Of a stretch of 64,000 nt of DNA, positions 46,690 to 59,445 are shown piece after piece (position 1 is the stretch's first letter; each line of letters starts with the position of its first letter). Position numbers and translations under genes: made by a program. This stretch comes from Pleurodeles waltl (Eukaryota; Chordata; Amphibia; Caudata; Salamandridae), in the NCBI RefSeq assembly GCF_031143425.1, contig NC_090445.1, forward strand, positions 1,580,416,049 to 1,580,480,048, in the 5' to 3' direction. The notes under the pieces were generated by a model. It did not search any database and had not been told where the DNA came from. It saw only the letters and a list, made by a program, of their open reading frames with translations.

Positions 46690-49600
46690 ATTAGCGCAAC
46701 TCCACTCTATGACACTGTACTCCGCTCTACACCAGTCCATTCTACAACACAATACTCCACAACACACAACAAAACTTTACTCACATCTGCTCTGTCACTC
46801 CACTCTACGCCAATCCTCTCCACTCTGACACTCCACACCACAACACTCTACTTCACTCTAAGATACTCTACTGCACTCTACTCAGCACTGCTCTACTGTG
46901 TTTTGTGCCACTCCACTCCAAGCCACTGTACTACACTCCACATAACTCCACTCTAAACCACTTCATTCCATTCTGAGCCACTCCACTCTGTGCCACTCCA
47001 CACAATGCCCCACCACTCTATGCCCCACCACTCTGTCACTCCACTCTGATACTCCACTTTATGAAACTCTACTCCCTTCCACAACACTCTAAATTGCCCT
47101 ACGCCACTCCACTCTACTCCACTGTAAGCCACTCTATACTACTTCACTCTAAGACCCTCTACTCTACACCAATCCACTCTATGACACTCCACGATACTCC
47201 ACTCTAAGGCACTCTACTCCACTCTGCACCACTCTATTCTACACCACTCCACTTTACAACACACCACTCCACTCCACTCTACACTACGCCACTCCACTCT
47301 ATGACATCCAATGCCACATCATTCTAAGGTACTTCTCTCTATACCATTCCACTCTGTGTCTCTCCACTCTATCTACTGCACTCCATGACACTCAACTCTA
47401 CAACACTATATGGTACTCTATGACACTATACAACAGTTTAAACTCTATGAAACTTCATTCTACGACTCTCCACTGTACAAAACCTCACTCTATGCCATTC
47501 CACTGTATGCCACTCCACTCCACGATACTTCACTCTAAGACACTCTGCTCCATTCCATGCGAAACCCCTCCACTTTACACCACACTACTTCACTCCACTC
47601 TACAACACTCAATGCCACATCACTCTAAGACACTCCTCTCCATGTGATTCCACTCTATGCCACTCCACTCAACAACACACTACTCTACAACACTCTGTGC
47701 AACTCCACTCTACGTTACTCCACTCCATGACACTCCACTCTACAACACCCTATGAGACTCTACGACACTCTGCACCACTCTACATCACTATACTCCACTG
47801 TGTGATACTCTACATTTATAACACTACTCCACTCCACTGTACAACACTCTACCCCACTCTATGACACTCCACTCAATGCCACTCTATGACATGCAACTTC
47901 ACTCTAGGCCATTCTGCGCCCTGCCGCTCCACTCTACTACACTTCACTTCTCTCTACTCCACTCCTCTATATGATACTTTACTCCATTCCACTCTACAAC
48001 ACTCTACTTCACTCTATGGCACTCCACTCTATGACACTCTACTTTATGACACTCCACTCTGCAATATGCAACACTTCACTCTATGACCCTCTACTCTTTG
48101 ACCCTCCACAACTCTCTAGGACACTCTGCAACAGTCTTCTCCACAACACTACATGTCATTCTACTCTACTTCATTCTACACACTCTACTCCACTCTGAGC
48201 CACTCTACCCCACTCTATTCCACCCTATGCCCCTTCACTCTGTGCTCCTCCATCCTATGCTCCTCAACTCCATGACACAACACTCTGTTCCAGTTTACTC
48301 GACTCCACTCCACTCTATGGAACTCCACTTCACTGTACAGCATTCTACGACATTTTACTTCACTCTATGCTATACCAGTACACGTCACTCCACTCTATGA
48401 AACTCTACTCCACCCTACACCACTCCACTCTACTCTACCACATTCCACTCTGACACTCAGCGACACTCCACTCCATTCTGTGCCTCTCCACTCTATGCCA
48501 CAACACTCTACTACACTCTATGCCACTCCACTCTACAACACTCTACTCCACTCTATGACACTCTACTCAATGCCACTCTATGACATGCAACTTCACTCTA
48601 GGCCATTCTGCGCCCTGCCGCTCCACTCTACTACACTTCACTTCTCTCTACTCCACTCCTCTATATGATACTTTACTCCATTCCACTCTACAACACTCTA
48701 CTTCACTCTATGGCACTCCACTCTATGACACTCTACTTTATGACACTCCACTCTGCAATATGCAACACTTCACTCTATGACCCTCTACTCTTTGACCGTC
48801 CACAACTCTCTAGGACACTCTGCAACAGTCTTCTCCACAACACTACATGTAATTCTACTCTACTTCATTCTACACACTCTACTCCACTCTGAGCCACTCT
48901 ACCCCACTCTATTCCACCCTATGCCCCTTCACTCTGTGCTCCTCCATCCTATGCTCCTCAACTCCATGACACAACACTCTGTTCCACTTTACTCGACTCC
49001 ACTCCACTCTATGGAACTCCACTTCACTGTACAGCATTCTACGACATTTTACTTCACTCTATGCTATACCAGTACACGTCACTCCACTCTATGAAACTCT
49101 ACTCCACCCTACACCACTCCACTCTACTCTACCACATTCCACTCTGACACTCAGCGACACTCCACTCCATTCTATGCCTCTCCACTCTATGCCACAACAC
49201 TCTACTACACTCTATGCCACTCCACTCTACAACACTCTACTCCACTCTATGACACTCTACTCTACACCACTCTAATCTGCACTGTTCTACTCCACTTTAT
49301 GACACTTCTCTTCACACCATTCTACAATCTCCACTCTATGACCCTCCACGACACTCTGGCACTCTATTCCACTCTGACACTCATGACACACTACTCCACT
49401 TTACAAAACTCTACGTCACTCTACTCTGCTCCAAGTAATTCTACGCCATGTGACTACACGACACTGTACACCACTCTATGCCACTCTACAGTATGACACT
49501 CTATGATACTTCACTCCACTCTATGCCATTCAACTCTATGTACTGTACTATACTCAACACCACTCCACTCTACTCAATGCCACCCCACTCTATGCCACTC

Positions 49601-50095
49601 CGCTCCACTCTGCCCTATACTACTCTACTTCATGCAATGGCACTCTACTCTATGGCACTCCACTCTATGGCACTCCACTCCACAACACACTACTCCACTC
49701 TAAGACACTTTAGTCCACTCTATGACACTTTACTTCACTCAGTGCTATGACACTTTAGGCCCCTATACTCTATGCCCCTCTACTCTACAATACTCTGCTC
49801 CACTCTACAATACTATACTCCACTCTGTGCCACAACACTCTATGCTCCTCTACTCCGCTCTCCACTTTGTGACCCTCCACTCTATGCCCCTCCATGATAC
49901 ATCCCTCCACAACATGCTACATCACTCCACTGGTCTCCACTCTTCTCCACCACACTCTACTCTGCTCCACTCAATCCACTCCACGACTCTCCACTCCAAT
50001 CTACTCTACAACACTCCATGACACCCCAAACACTCTAAGCCACTCCACTCTATACCACTCTACTCCATGCCACTCTTCTCTGTGCAACAAACCTT
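46690..50095 (+). repeat. Decayed satellite, (CCACTCTA-type) pentamer/decamer array
   Basis: About 3.4 kb of variants of CACTCTA(T/C)G(A/C)CACTCCACTC. Apparent proteins rich in His-Ser-Thr-Leu on the plus strand are translations of the repeat, not genes. Confidence 0.95.
47875..49262 (+). repeat. 694-bp near-identical tandem duplication inside the satellite
   Basis: About 47875-48568 and 48569-49262. Every position compared between 47886 and 48480 reappears 694 bp later with only a handful of substitutions. Examples: CTTTGACCCTC versus CTTTGACCGTC, ATGTCATT versus ATGTAATT, TTCCAGTTT versus TTCCACTTT. Identity is about 99% by eye. Confidence 0.9.
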
Positions 50096-50329
50096 TAGCC
50101 TTGCTGAACTGCTGCCACGTTGGTTTGCAACATGGCTAAAACACATTGGCAAAGTCAGTAGCTCTTGCGTAGGTGAGACCTGATGGCATTGCAATGCTTA
50201 TTATGTTAAGGCTTTGTTTTTACCTCTTTGTGCATTTCTCTGCAGTTTTTATATAGCAGGAACTGGACCTGAAAGTATTGGAGTGCTTTACATGAGCATC
50301 AGCTACATTATACAAGGTAACATTCATTT

Positions 50330-50460
50330 TTTTCGACACAGCAAGATTAAGTGATTTGCTCAGAATCACAGGATGTTGAGCTGATGCTGAGACTCGAACT
50401 TGGTTCTCCAATTCCAATGTTAGCAGCTTTGGCTGAAACACTACATCCTGGGTAGAGCAG
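50330..50460 (+). repeat. LINE2/CORE-SINE-like 3' tail
   Basis: AAGTGATTTGCTCAGAATCAC and GAGACTCGAACTTGGTTCTCC follow the word order of the L2/MIR 3' region as I recall it. There is no coding sequence. Confidence 0.5.
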
Positions 50461-51497
50461 AGAGTGGCAGACAGAAGCGATGTTAAAGCGTGGCTCATAT
50501 GGCTTCAACAGCACCGCGCGCTGAGCAAGAGCCCATCTTCAGGCTTGAGTCTGGCTCGAGTTTTCAGTGGCCCACCAACCTCTATTGCTTATTACCTGTG
50601 CAGCTTCTCTGCACAGGCTCTGCACAAGGGGAGAAAGATTTGCTCATCTTGGATTTTGAGGGTGAGGGACACTCTGGGATTTTTAGCAGCAGAGCAAACA
50701 GGAACTGCTGAAAAAGTGAATAGGGTTGCCTCTGGAAATTTGTACCCAATTGGCCAGGGTTTAGTTAAGGAGTGCACAGGACTTTTAACCACCCACTGGC
50801 TGGTGAACCCTGCAAAGTTAGGCCCTCATTCAGACTTCACCAGAACACTTAATGAGCCTACAAAAGAACAGAATATGACAGGACCTGCTGTGTCTGATCT
50901 GTGAAGAGTTCTGAGGAGCTGGACTTGATTCCTCTTGTACCAGGATAAAGACGTAGACTCCAAGAGTCTGTTTGCTGACATCCTATGTGGCTACAGAGGC
51001 ACAAAACTGCAGAAGGCATTTTCCTTACAGTTCCCAGCTGAGCAGTGGCAGCTGGAACCCATGCTGGACTTTCTTGCTGGCTCTCTCTGGCAACAGGAGA
51101 GTCTTTATGTGCCTGCCCCCTCCCCATCAGAGGTCTTACAAAGCTCAGAAGTGTACTTCTGAGGTTGGATGGACACCAAAAAAAGTTACAAACTTTTGAA
51201 AAGTTTTGCTATAAAGTGCCAGAGGCAGGGGGACCTACGGCGCAAAGAAGCTGACCAGCAGTTTCCTATTGAATTTTCCAGAAAGGCTCCAGTATCTATG
51301 AAAAAGCAACAACGCCCCTTTCTGTTTTGGGGCTTAGAAAGTTTTTCATGCAAGAACCTCAAAAACTCCAGAACCATAGCAAGACCAACCTGCAACAGGT
51401 ATCTGCCTGTAAGTTCCATGCAGTGACTACAATTTCAGATTTGTCCAATGGGGAGACAATTCTTTCTTCAAAACTCTTCAAAATCCTTTTGGATTAA
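50461..51497. other. Unassigned
   Basis: Longest frame 50464-50904 (+, 146 codons) has no recognisable domain, and other frames overlap it on both strands. I see no splice or promoter evidence. Confidence 0.45.
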
Positions 51498-52418
51498 GGG
51501 GCATATTTATACTCCGCTTGCGCCGGATTTGCGTCGTTTTTTTTAACGCAAATTCAACGCAAAACTAACTCCATATTTATACTCTGGCGTTAGACGCGTC
51601 TAGCGCCAAAGTCCATGGAGTTTGCGTCACTTTTTAGCGTGGACACCTACTTTGCGTTAATGAAATGCAAGGTAGGCGTTCCCGTCTAAAAAATTTACTC
51701 CGAGGCATGTGCGCCGTATTTAGACTCCCAGGCAAAAATCACGCCCGGGAGTGGGCGGGTCAAAAAAAATGACGTCCAGCTGCTTTTGCGTCGTTTTTTA
51801 GCGCCTGGTCAGGGCAGGCGTTAAGGGACCTGTGGGCTCGGAAGGAGCCCAGAGGTGCCCTCCCATGCCCCCAGGGACCCCCCCTGTCACCCTTTCCCAC
51901 CCCAGGAGGACGCCTAAGGATGGAGGGACCCATCCCAGGGAACATAAGGTAAGTTCAGGTAAGTATTATTATTATTTTTTTTTGTGGCATAGGGGGGCCT
52001 GATTTGTGCCCCCCTACATGCCACTATGCCCAATGACCATGCCCAGGGGACAGAAGTCCCCTGGGCATGGCCATTGGGCAAGGGGGCATGACTCCTGTCT
52101 TTGCTAAGACAGGAGTCATTTCAATGGGGGTTGGGAGTCAAAAAAAATGGCGCAAATCGGGTTGAGGCGAAAATTTTGCCTCAGCCTGACTTGCCCCATT
52201 TTTTGGCGCCCAAGCTCCATATTCCCCTACGCCGGCGCTGCCTGGTGTACGTCATTTTTTTTGACGCACACCAGGCAGCGCCGGCGGCTAACGCAGGCTA
52301 ACGTCATTGAATAAATACGGCGCCCGCATGGTGCTTCAGAATGGCGTTAGCCGGCGTTAGATTTTTTGACGCACAACTGCGTTGGCGCAGTTGTGCGGCG
52401 AAAAGTATAAATATGGCC
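51498..52418. mobile_element. Large Harbinger-type MITE, TAA target duplication
   Basis: 921 bp, ends GGGGCATATTTATACT and AGTATAAATATGGCC, TAA at 51495-51497 and 52419-52421. Internal hairpins include CCCAATG...GGGGAC / GTCCCC...CATTGGG (52028-52078) and CGCCGGCGCTGCCTGGTGT / ACACCAGGCAGCGCCGGCG (52231-52287). No transposase frame. Confidence 0.9.
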
Positions 52419-52421
52419 TAA

Positions 52422-53299
52422 GATTTTGAAACTTTTCCAAACTGTTTTGGCATCCAAACTTTTACTGGGATCAATCTACTTGGGGCATTTAACCAGGGCT
52501 CCTTCATGGTCAGCCTCAAATCAGGGCTAATTCATGGTCTACTGCTTGGATAAACTATTATTGGTGCTTTTTGGCACTTTTTCCTACTTAAATCGTTAAA
52601 AACGTATATCTCTGATTCCCCTTACTAGGGTTATTTTCATTTTAGTATTATTTTAGTCATAAATGTTTTTTTTCTCTTTATTTCAGAATTGGTTGTCAAA
52701 TGTTACTGTGTTTATAGGACTTTTTCTACTTTGTATGCACTGCTTAAATATTTCACATATTGCCTTTGATTTAGGCCTGTCTGCCTTGTGTCACATTACC
52801 AGGGATTGAGCAGAAGTTTATTTATTTAATTTGTGTGATATCAAGCAGGTGATGGCCTTGTCCTTTAAGATGACACTTGCCCCCCTTCCAAATAATAATC
52901 AAAATTTCATTACAGTGTTAATAGATGGCTATTTTTATTTGGCATTTGTTTAGCACACAGTCCCCAGTTAATGTGGCATTGAAGCTCTTTCTAAAGTAGA
53001 GGACAGTGGACCTTTTTAAATGGTTCAAGTGGGTCTATCACAGACCATAGTCTGATTTGTTATCTGGAGATGTGCAGTCACTAAAGATTATTTGATTGTG
53101 TCTGTGTTGGGTGGGTGTGTAAGGCATGGATGGATTGTGGAGGGCAGTAACAAATGTGTGGCTAAGCCTTCTTATGGAATGTTATGTTATGTGATGTTCT
53201 GTTATGTTTATTTGTAAAGTGTGCAGTCAGTGCCGAGGGAATCCTGGTTCTTGAGAAGGTATGTGTGCCAAACCATGACTCTTGTGTTTGGTTAATTGA
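52422..53299. other. Unassigned, AT-rich
   Basis: No gene seen. 53170-53300 probably belongs to the 3' untranslated end of the adjacent L2-type LINE. Confidence 0.45.
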
Positions 53300-53990
53300 A
53301 AAGCCAGGTCTTCAGCTTCTTGCAGAGTTCAAAAAGAGAGGGTGAGACTCTGAAGTGGAGTGGGAGGTGGTCTGATGTTTTAGGAGTGATGAGAGAACCT
53401 CCATCCTCCTGATCTGGTTCTGTGTGCACATTAGATGAGTGTGAGGAGTCCTGCAGAGTGTAGGTGTCTGGGTGGTTGGTGGAAGGAGATACAACTGTTG
53501 AGGAAGGTGGTGTCTAAGTTGTCTAGTGCCTTAAATGTGTGCGGAAGGAGTTTGACATGAGTGTGTATATGTATCAGGAGCCTGTATAGTTCCCTGAAGT
53601 GTGGTGTGATGTGAGTCCTGTGTGGGAGATCGAGGATGAGTCTTGCTGCTGTCTTCTGGATGGTTTTTTATCTTCTAGTGAGTTGCTTGGTGACCAGGGC
53701 ATAGAGGGTGGTCCCATAGCCCATTCTGCTGGTGATTTGGTGCACGAGTGACAGTTTTTCTAGTATTGCTTGGGGGCCATTTGAAGATCTTCCTCAGCAT
53801 CTTCAGGATGTGGTAGCAGGATGCGGAGACAACATTGACTTGAGTGGTCAGATCCAGTTTGCTGTTGATAATTATTTCAAGATTTCTACAATGGGTGATC
53901 GGTATGAGTTTGGCTTGCCATCAGTCGCCCCATGGATGGTGAAGTGTTCTTACTGAAGATCACTACTTCTGCCTTGTCTTGTGTTGAGTG
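53300..53990 (-). pseudogene. L2-type LINE ORF2 C-terminal remnant
   Basis: Minus strand, frames mixed. From N to C: an EVVIF-type stretch near 53970, a SCYHILKMLRKI-like stretch (about 53800-53830), then SRMGYGTTLYALVTKQL (about 53690-53740), KTAARLILDLPHRTHITPHF (about 53600-53660) and KKLKTWLF at 53305-53330. These are the conserved post-polymerase motifs of vertebrate L2-type LINEs. Truncated upstream and full of stops. Confidence 0.85.
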
Positions 53991-56427
53991 TAAGACAGGG
54001 TATGTAAAACCATTGCCTCTCAGATAAAAAGGTGCGGTAAGCTGGAAGAGAATGCTCCCGTATGCATTTAAAGGAGCAGGCTTACAAACTGATGGTCTGT
54101 TTAATTAGGCGATGAGCCATTTTAATTTTTGGTGAAGGTCAATCAAAGTGAAGGATCATTGATATGCTACTGATGAGTGCATATTTAACACAAGGTAATT
54201 TCCTTGACAGGTGGGAAGCGTGAATAACCGTAGCTTTGGCTGCTTTGTCGGGTAGTAGCACTCGATTTTTCCCTCTTGATTTGAACATTATAATTTATAG
54301 GTATTTGAAGGTTAATAGATGGCATATTTTCCAGGTGTGGCAAAGGAGGTAAACTCTCCTTTTATTAGAGGGGTCTCCTTGACAGCGACTTTACAGTCCA
54401 CATGATGGGAGTGGTACATTTTGGATTACAGGTCTTCGATGGTTACCCAGGATAACCCCACACCCCCTAAATGAGTGCTTAGGTCAGTCACCTTGAGTTC
54501 AAATGTGATAATGAAGTTGCTGTTACTGGGTGAATTTGGTGTCATCTTAAATATAAAGCAATTTTCTGGGGAATAAAGACGCTAGCCTCCAGTTTGCATA
54601 GATGAGTTTTGTACATAATTTAAATACGCTTTGTAATAAAAATGTCTCGATGCATATTCACACATTAAAGCTGTGGATACGTGAAGTACAAACCCGTGTC
54701 AGGTCTTACGCCTTTTAGTCAGTTAGTTGCATATATGGTCTTAGAGGGAACATGAGTTAATAATTCTGTATTAATGTGTTCTGTTGAAGGAGTGTGTGTC
54801 TTATTTGCTCAAGAGGGCTTTAGTGAGCATGATGATGCCCAACTATAAGAGTACCTGAGCTTTTGAGGGTTTGTTTGCATGTACACGGTTCTGTCCAATG
54901 TGTGTTGCTGTTGGATGTCCATGATGTGTGAACTGTAGTAATTAAACATGATTGGCTTCAGTTAGGGGAGGGGTTAGGGTGAAGCTAAGAGTTAGAATAT
55001 GGGATAAAAAAGGGGAACAATCCGATCCTCCTGGCCTTCCCAGGATGTGAGAGGCATGGTGATCAGACTGACCCCAGGTGAAGGCCCTGCAATAATTAGT
55101 AACCATTAAAATTTAGTTTGAATGCACATGCATATTGTTACTTAGAAAACTCAATACATAAAAATAAAACACCAGTTTTACCTATATACATAACATTCAA
55201 ATCGCTTTTTGTGTTCAGTTAAAAAAGCATTTTACAGATGCTTAAAAAAATCAGTTCTTTGCAAAATAATCCATATTTCTCCCTCATTTGGCAACTTTTG
55301 AGCAAGACAAATTATCTGCCACCTATGTGGTATCGTCTTCGATTTTCAGACGATAATAAGAGCCAATAAAATGCTGGATCCGCCATATAGGTTTTATTTT
55401 TAGTTCCTTTAGCCTTTTGAGTTTACTAAACTGAAGTATATAATATACTTACTTTTATGGGATTTCAGCCAGACTTCTTCATCCATTGTTCTTCCACCCA
55501 CTACAGCTTGGGGCAGGTGGTCAGCCCACTTCAGCCACTGGCTAACTTCACTAAGAGTGACAGCATTTGGCTCGCAAGTAGCATGTCCCTTAACATCCCT
55601 GTAAAGCCAGAGGCGACTTCGGCAATGTGGGAATTTTGAGACAAAAAATATTTTTGCTTTTAGGCATTTTTTTTTTAATTGGCAAGATTGGGGCAGCCCC
55701 CCAAAACATGATGAAACAAAGCAAGTAGTGGTAAAGCCAAAAGACTGGCAGCCAACACCAGACCTATTGGTTTTGTCAATGCTTCTTTGAGTCTCGTGTT
55801 AGCCAAGACCTTTTAAGTTTACTAATATTATATAAATGATATACCCATTTACAGGGACTTTTAGTCTGCCCTCTACCTTCATTGCTCTGTTTTTTGTATT
55901 ACTCACATTTTTCTTCCTCTAACAGCAGCATCCAGCATGGAGCACTGCGTCAATCGACTTCAGCCATCAACTAACTCCACTGTGAGTGACGGCATTCTGA
56001 TACACGGAGCATCTCTGCTTGCAAAATAGCTCCTTTTCAGTCCCAGGCACTGATGTTTGTATGATTTAGTGTCGTACTTACTGGAGGTCTATTTGATATG
56101 TTTTGCTAATTTCTATTGTGTCCCATTAGTGTTTGGTTCTCGATACCAGGATGCCATGTGGTGATAGTGCACTTGACAAGGGAATGAGTAAATATAGAAA
56201 TACATAACACATCAGGAATGCAGTGTCAGCATATGTACCCTTCTTTATCTATCCAACATTGACTAAGAAGTGATCATCTTTTTTATTTGATTTACATTAT
56301 TGACTTGTTAAGCACTGTCCGCTTTACTTAAGTCTCTATTTTTTTAACATCTTTTTAGTTGGTTTTGTAACCTATACAATAGAGGTGGTAGGGCAATTCA
56401 ATTCATGGCAAGACAGCGAGTGACATC
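53991..56427. other. Unassigned; contains a diverged local duplication
   Basis: 55425-55640 and 55820-56040 share AGTTTACTAA...ACTTCAGCCA(C/T)...AACT(T/C)CACT...GAGTGAC(A/G)GCATT, an old duplication about 390 bp apart. 54995-55010 (GGGATAAAAAAGGGG) is TATA-like but without context. Confidence 0.45.
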
Positions 56428-57673
56428 TCACAGATTGGGACAAAAGCATTGCATAGAACAGAGGGGTACGAAAAGAGTAACATTTACGTATTTGGTGAAA
56501 TGCGAAGTGCTGTTTGGAGGGTTAGAGAGGCCTGTCCATGCCCTACCACAATGCCAGTAACCAGGGGGAGGCCATAAAACTGGGGAGGGAGACGGGCATG
56601 GTGCCGTGGCACTGGCAACAGGTATAGCTCTGTTTTGGGGGTGGAATGGGTTGTTGTGTTGGGAAAGGTGCTGGTATAGCTCAAGACAGGGTGCCAGCTG
56701 TGGGAGGCCGGCTTTGGGGGCCCAAATTATGGTGGGGGAGGGGTAGAAGAGTAGGACGAAAATGGGAGGGGGAGAGCGCTGATGGAAGCAATTGGTATGG
56801 AATATTGCATCGAATGTTAGCAGTGGGGGTGCAGGGGGTAGTACAGTAGATGAGGGTGTGCCCATGGAGGCATTTCATCATTGCTCACCCTCTGCTGAAA
56901 ATCCATGAGGAGGGTGGACCACTGGGGGGAAATGGGATGCATACAAAGGTGCCGGATCTCTTCATGATGGAAGGCTTCTTCCTCTGCAGTGCCCATTTGT
57001 GCAGCTCCCCTTGCCATGCCTCCACTGGTAGAGGTGTCGGGGAGCGCCAGTGGAGTGTGCACTTCGCAAGGAGAAGTGCTAGTGCTGCAAAACTGGTACA
57101 CACTTTGTGTTTCTTCCTGTGCCTGAACATGCCTAAGGTACATGCTTTCCATGTGTGTACGCTTGCAAGCTCTATGACCTCTTGCAGGGTAGTGTGTATC
57201 GTATGCCAATAGCCTTGCAATGTCACACAAGACCATGGTATATGCTTGAGGGTGTTGTCTGGGGCATGACAGCGGGGGCAGCCAGTGTGTGCATCAGATT
57301 AGTAGATGTTCAACTGGGTGGTAGTAAGGTACGCTCTATGCAACATAAAGAATTGGATGTTCTTGACGCAGGAGTTCTAGGAGACTTGTTGAGGATATTC
57401 TACAGCCTGCTCCCACTCCTTATCATGCAGGGTCCTCCCAAAGTCCACCTCCCATCTACTGATCAGCGGGGTGAAAGGAACATCCAAGATGTCACCCAAG
57501 GCCTTATAGACACTTTTCTTTTCAAATTTAAGTTGAATTAATATTGGGGTCTTAATTATAATCCTCCAAAAAGCACTGGTAGCATATTTCCCTTCAAAAT
57601 TGCAATACTCACTGACAGGTTCTCTGCTGGAGAAATTAACATAATCACTACCATAGTCAATTTTTTGAGCCAA
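56428..57673 (-). pseudogene. L1-type ORF2 C-terminal remnant
   Basis: Minus strand. 57377-57673 reads a thumb-like segment ending WEVDFGRTLHDKEWEQA; the next frame (57235-57376) gives FFMLHRAY then CPRCHAPDNTLKHIPWSC, the Cys-containing C-terminal domain of L1/Tx1 ORF2. 56817-57236 continues in the same direction as degraded sequence. It is cut at its upstream side near 57700 by the MITE. Not obviously the same copy as the L1 at 18671-20145. Confidence 0.75.
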
Positions 57674-57700
57674 GAATCTCCCTGTGGAAATTACATTCTA

Positions 57701-58449
57701 GGCCCTCATTACAACTTTGGTTGCCGCCCGCCAAGTTGTATCCGCCTTGCGGCCGCCAATGCGGCCGCACTCCCACAGAGGCCATTAAGACATCCCTGCT
57801 GGGCCAGAAGGCGGAAACCAAGTTTCCGCCCGCCGGCCCAGCGGGGATGTCAGCTGCAACATGGGTGCCGGCTCCAAATGGAGCCGGCGGTGTTGCGGTG
57901 GTGCGACGGGTGCAGTTGCACCTGTCGCGCTTTTCACTGTCTGCCATGCAGACAGTGAAAAGCTCCATGGGGCCATTAAGACATCCCTGCTGGGCCGGAA
58001 GGCGGAAACCAAGTTTCCGCCCGCCAACCCAGCGGGGATGTCGGCCGCAACATGGGTGCTGGCTCTAAATGGAGCCGGCGGTGTTGCGGCGGTGCGACGG
58101 GTGCAGTTGCACCCGTCGCGCTTTTCACTGTCTGCTATGCAGACAGTGAAAAGCTTCATGGGGCCGTGCAGGGGGCCCCGCGACTCCCCATTTCCGCCAG
58201 CCTTTTCATGGCCGTTCCTACCGCCATGAAAAGGCTGGCGGGAGGGGGACTTGTAATCCCTTGGGTAGCGCTGCCCTGGGGGATTACAACCTCCAGGACC
58301 AATGTGGCGGGAAACCGCCGGACCCGGCAGTGCGACCGGGGCGCTTCCGCCGCCGTCTTAATCCCCTAGTTTGTACCGCCAGCCTGTTGGCGGTACAAAC
58401 TCCAAAACAGCCCTGGCTGTCTTTGACCGCCAGGGTTGTAATGAGGGCC
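57701..58449. mobile_element. GC-rich chained-hairpin element with internal 191-bp duplication
   Basis: 749 bp, ends GGCCCTCATTACAACTTTGG and GGTTGTAATGAGGGCC, flanked by TA. Interior modules are hairpins: GCCGGCTCCA/TGGAGCCGGC, GCGACGGGTGCA/TGCAC(C)(C/T)GTCGC, CACTGTCTGC/GCAGACAGTG and CAGCCTTTTCATGGC/GCCATGAAAAGGCTG. Units 57781-57971 and 57972-58162 are a tandem duplication. Open frames on both strands are palindrome artefacts. Confidence 0.85.
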
Positions 58450-58777
58450 TATATTTGTTGTGGCAGCTGCACTTGAAACAGGGACACATTTTAGCCTTCT
58501 AGTGGAAATCGTGTGCCTTCGTTCAGGGGACGCCATAGGCAGCTTCCTAAAATTGCCTTAGTGCAGCACTCATTGTGTATATGAAAAAAATGTATTGCCT
58601 TCTCTAAAGGTTTACAATGTGATAGATAACATGATGCATATTTGTTTCATAATATCGATTTGACATACAACCAAGGAACTTACTTAGAGTTTAGTGGAGA
58701 GCCAGCATCACACTAAATTGGCGGTCCTCACGTCATGACAAACTCGTGGTTAACTACTTTATTTAGAGTCTAGGAAC
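58450..58777. other. Unassigned spacer between two MITEs
   Basis: About 330 bp, no recognised feature. Confidence 0.5.
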
Positions 58778-58780
58778 ACT

Positions 58781-59410
58781 GGGGGTCATTCTTACTTTGG
58801 CGGGCGGCGGAGGCCGCCCGCCAAAGTAACCCCGTCAGAACACCGCACCGCGGTCGAAAGACCGCTGCGGTGATTCTGAAATTTGCCCTGGGCTGGCGGG
58901 CGGCCGCCAAAAGGCCGCCCGCCAGCCCAGGGCAAATCAACCTTCCCACGAGGACGCCGGCTCAGAATTGAGCCGGCGTAGTGGGAAGGTGCGACGGGTG
59001 CAGTGGCACCCGTCGCGTATTTCAGTGTCTGCATAGCAGACACTGAAATACTTTGCGGGGCCCTCTTACGGGGGCCCCTGCAGTGCCCATGCCATTGGCA
59101 TGGGCACTGCAGGGGCCCCCAGGGGCCCTGCGGCACCCCCTACCGCCATCCTGTTCATGGCGGGTTTCCCGCCATGAACAGGATGGCGGTAGGGGGTGTC
59201 TGAATCCCCATGGCGGCGGAGCGCGCTCCGCCGCCATGGAGGATTCAGAAGGGCAGCGGTAAACCGGCGGGTGACCGCCGGTTTACCCTTTCTGACCGCG
59301 GCTGAACCGCCGCGGTCAGAATGCCCTTTGGAGCACCACCAGTCTGTCGGCGGTGCTCCCGTGGCCGGTGACCCTGGCGGTCACCGGCCGCCAGGGTCAG
59401 AATCAGGCCC
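58781..59410. mobile_element. GC-rich chained-hairpin MITE, inverted relative of 13739-14363
   Basis: 630 bp, ends GGGGGTCATTCTTAC and GGTCAGAATCAGGCCC, flanked by ACT (58778-58780, 59411-59413). The hairpin series (58864-58927, 58940-58990, 58991-59018, 59022-59050, 59081-59121, 59140-59192, 59205-59243) occurs in reverse order to the 13739 copy. It is homologous to that copy read on the minus strand. Confidence 0.9.
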
Positions 59411-59445
59411 ACTGTGTTTAAACCAGCAGAGACCCTACTAACGTA

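Noticed and set aside
46690..50095. CRISPR-like array
   Set aside because: Short degenerate satellite words with no fixed repeat/spacer structure; the genome is eukaryotic.
47420..50139. Many plus-strand open frames rich in His, Ser, Thr, Leu
   Set aside because: They are translations of the CACTCTATG-type satellite in all frames.
50464..50904. 146-codon plus-strand frame
   Set aside because: No motif, competing frames on both strands, and no sign of splicing or conservation that I can see.
57665..58476. Overlapping frames up to 124 codons on both strands
   Set aside because: Palindromic element; mirrored frames on both strands contain the same repeated peptide.
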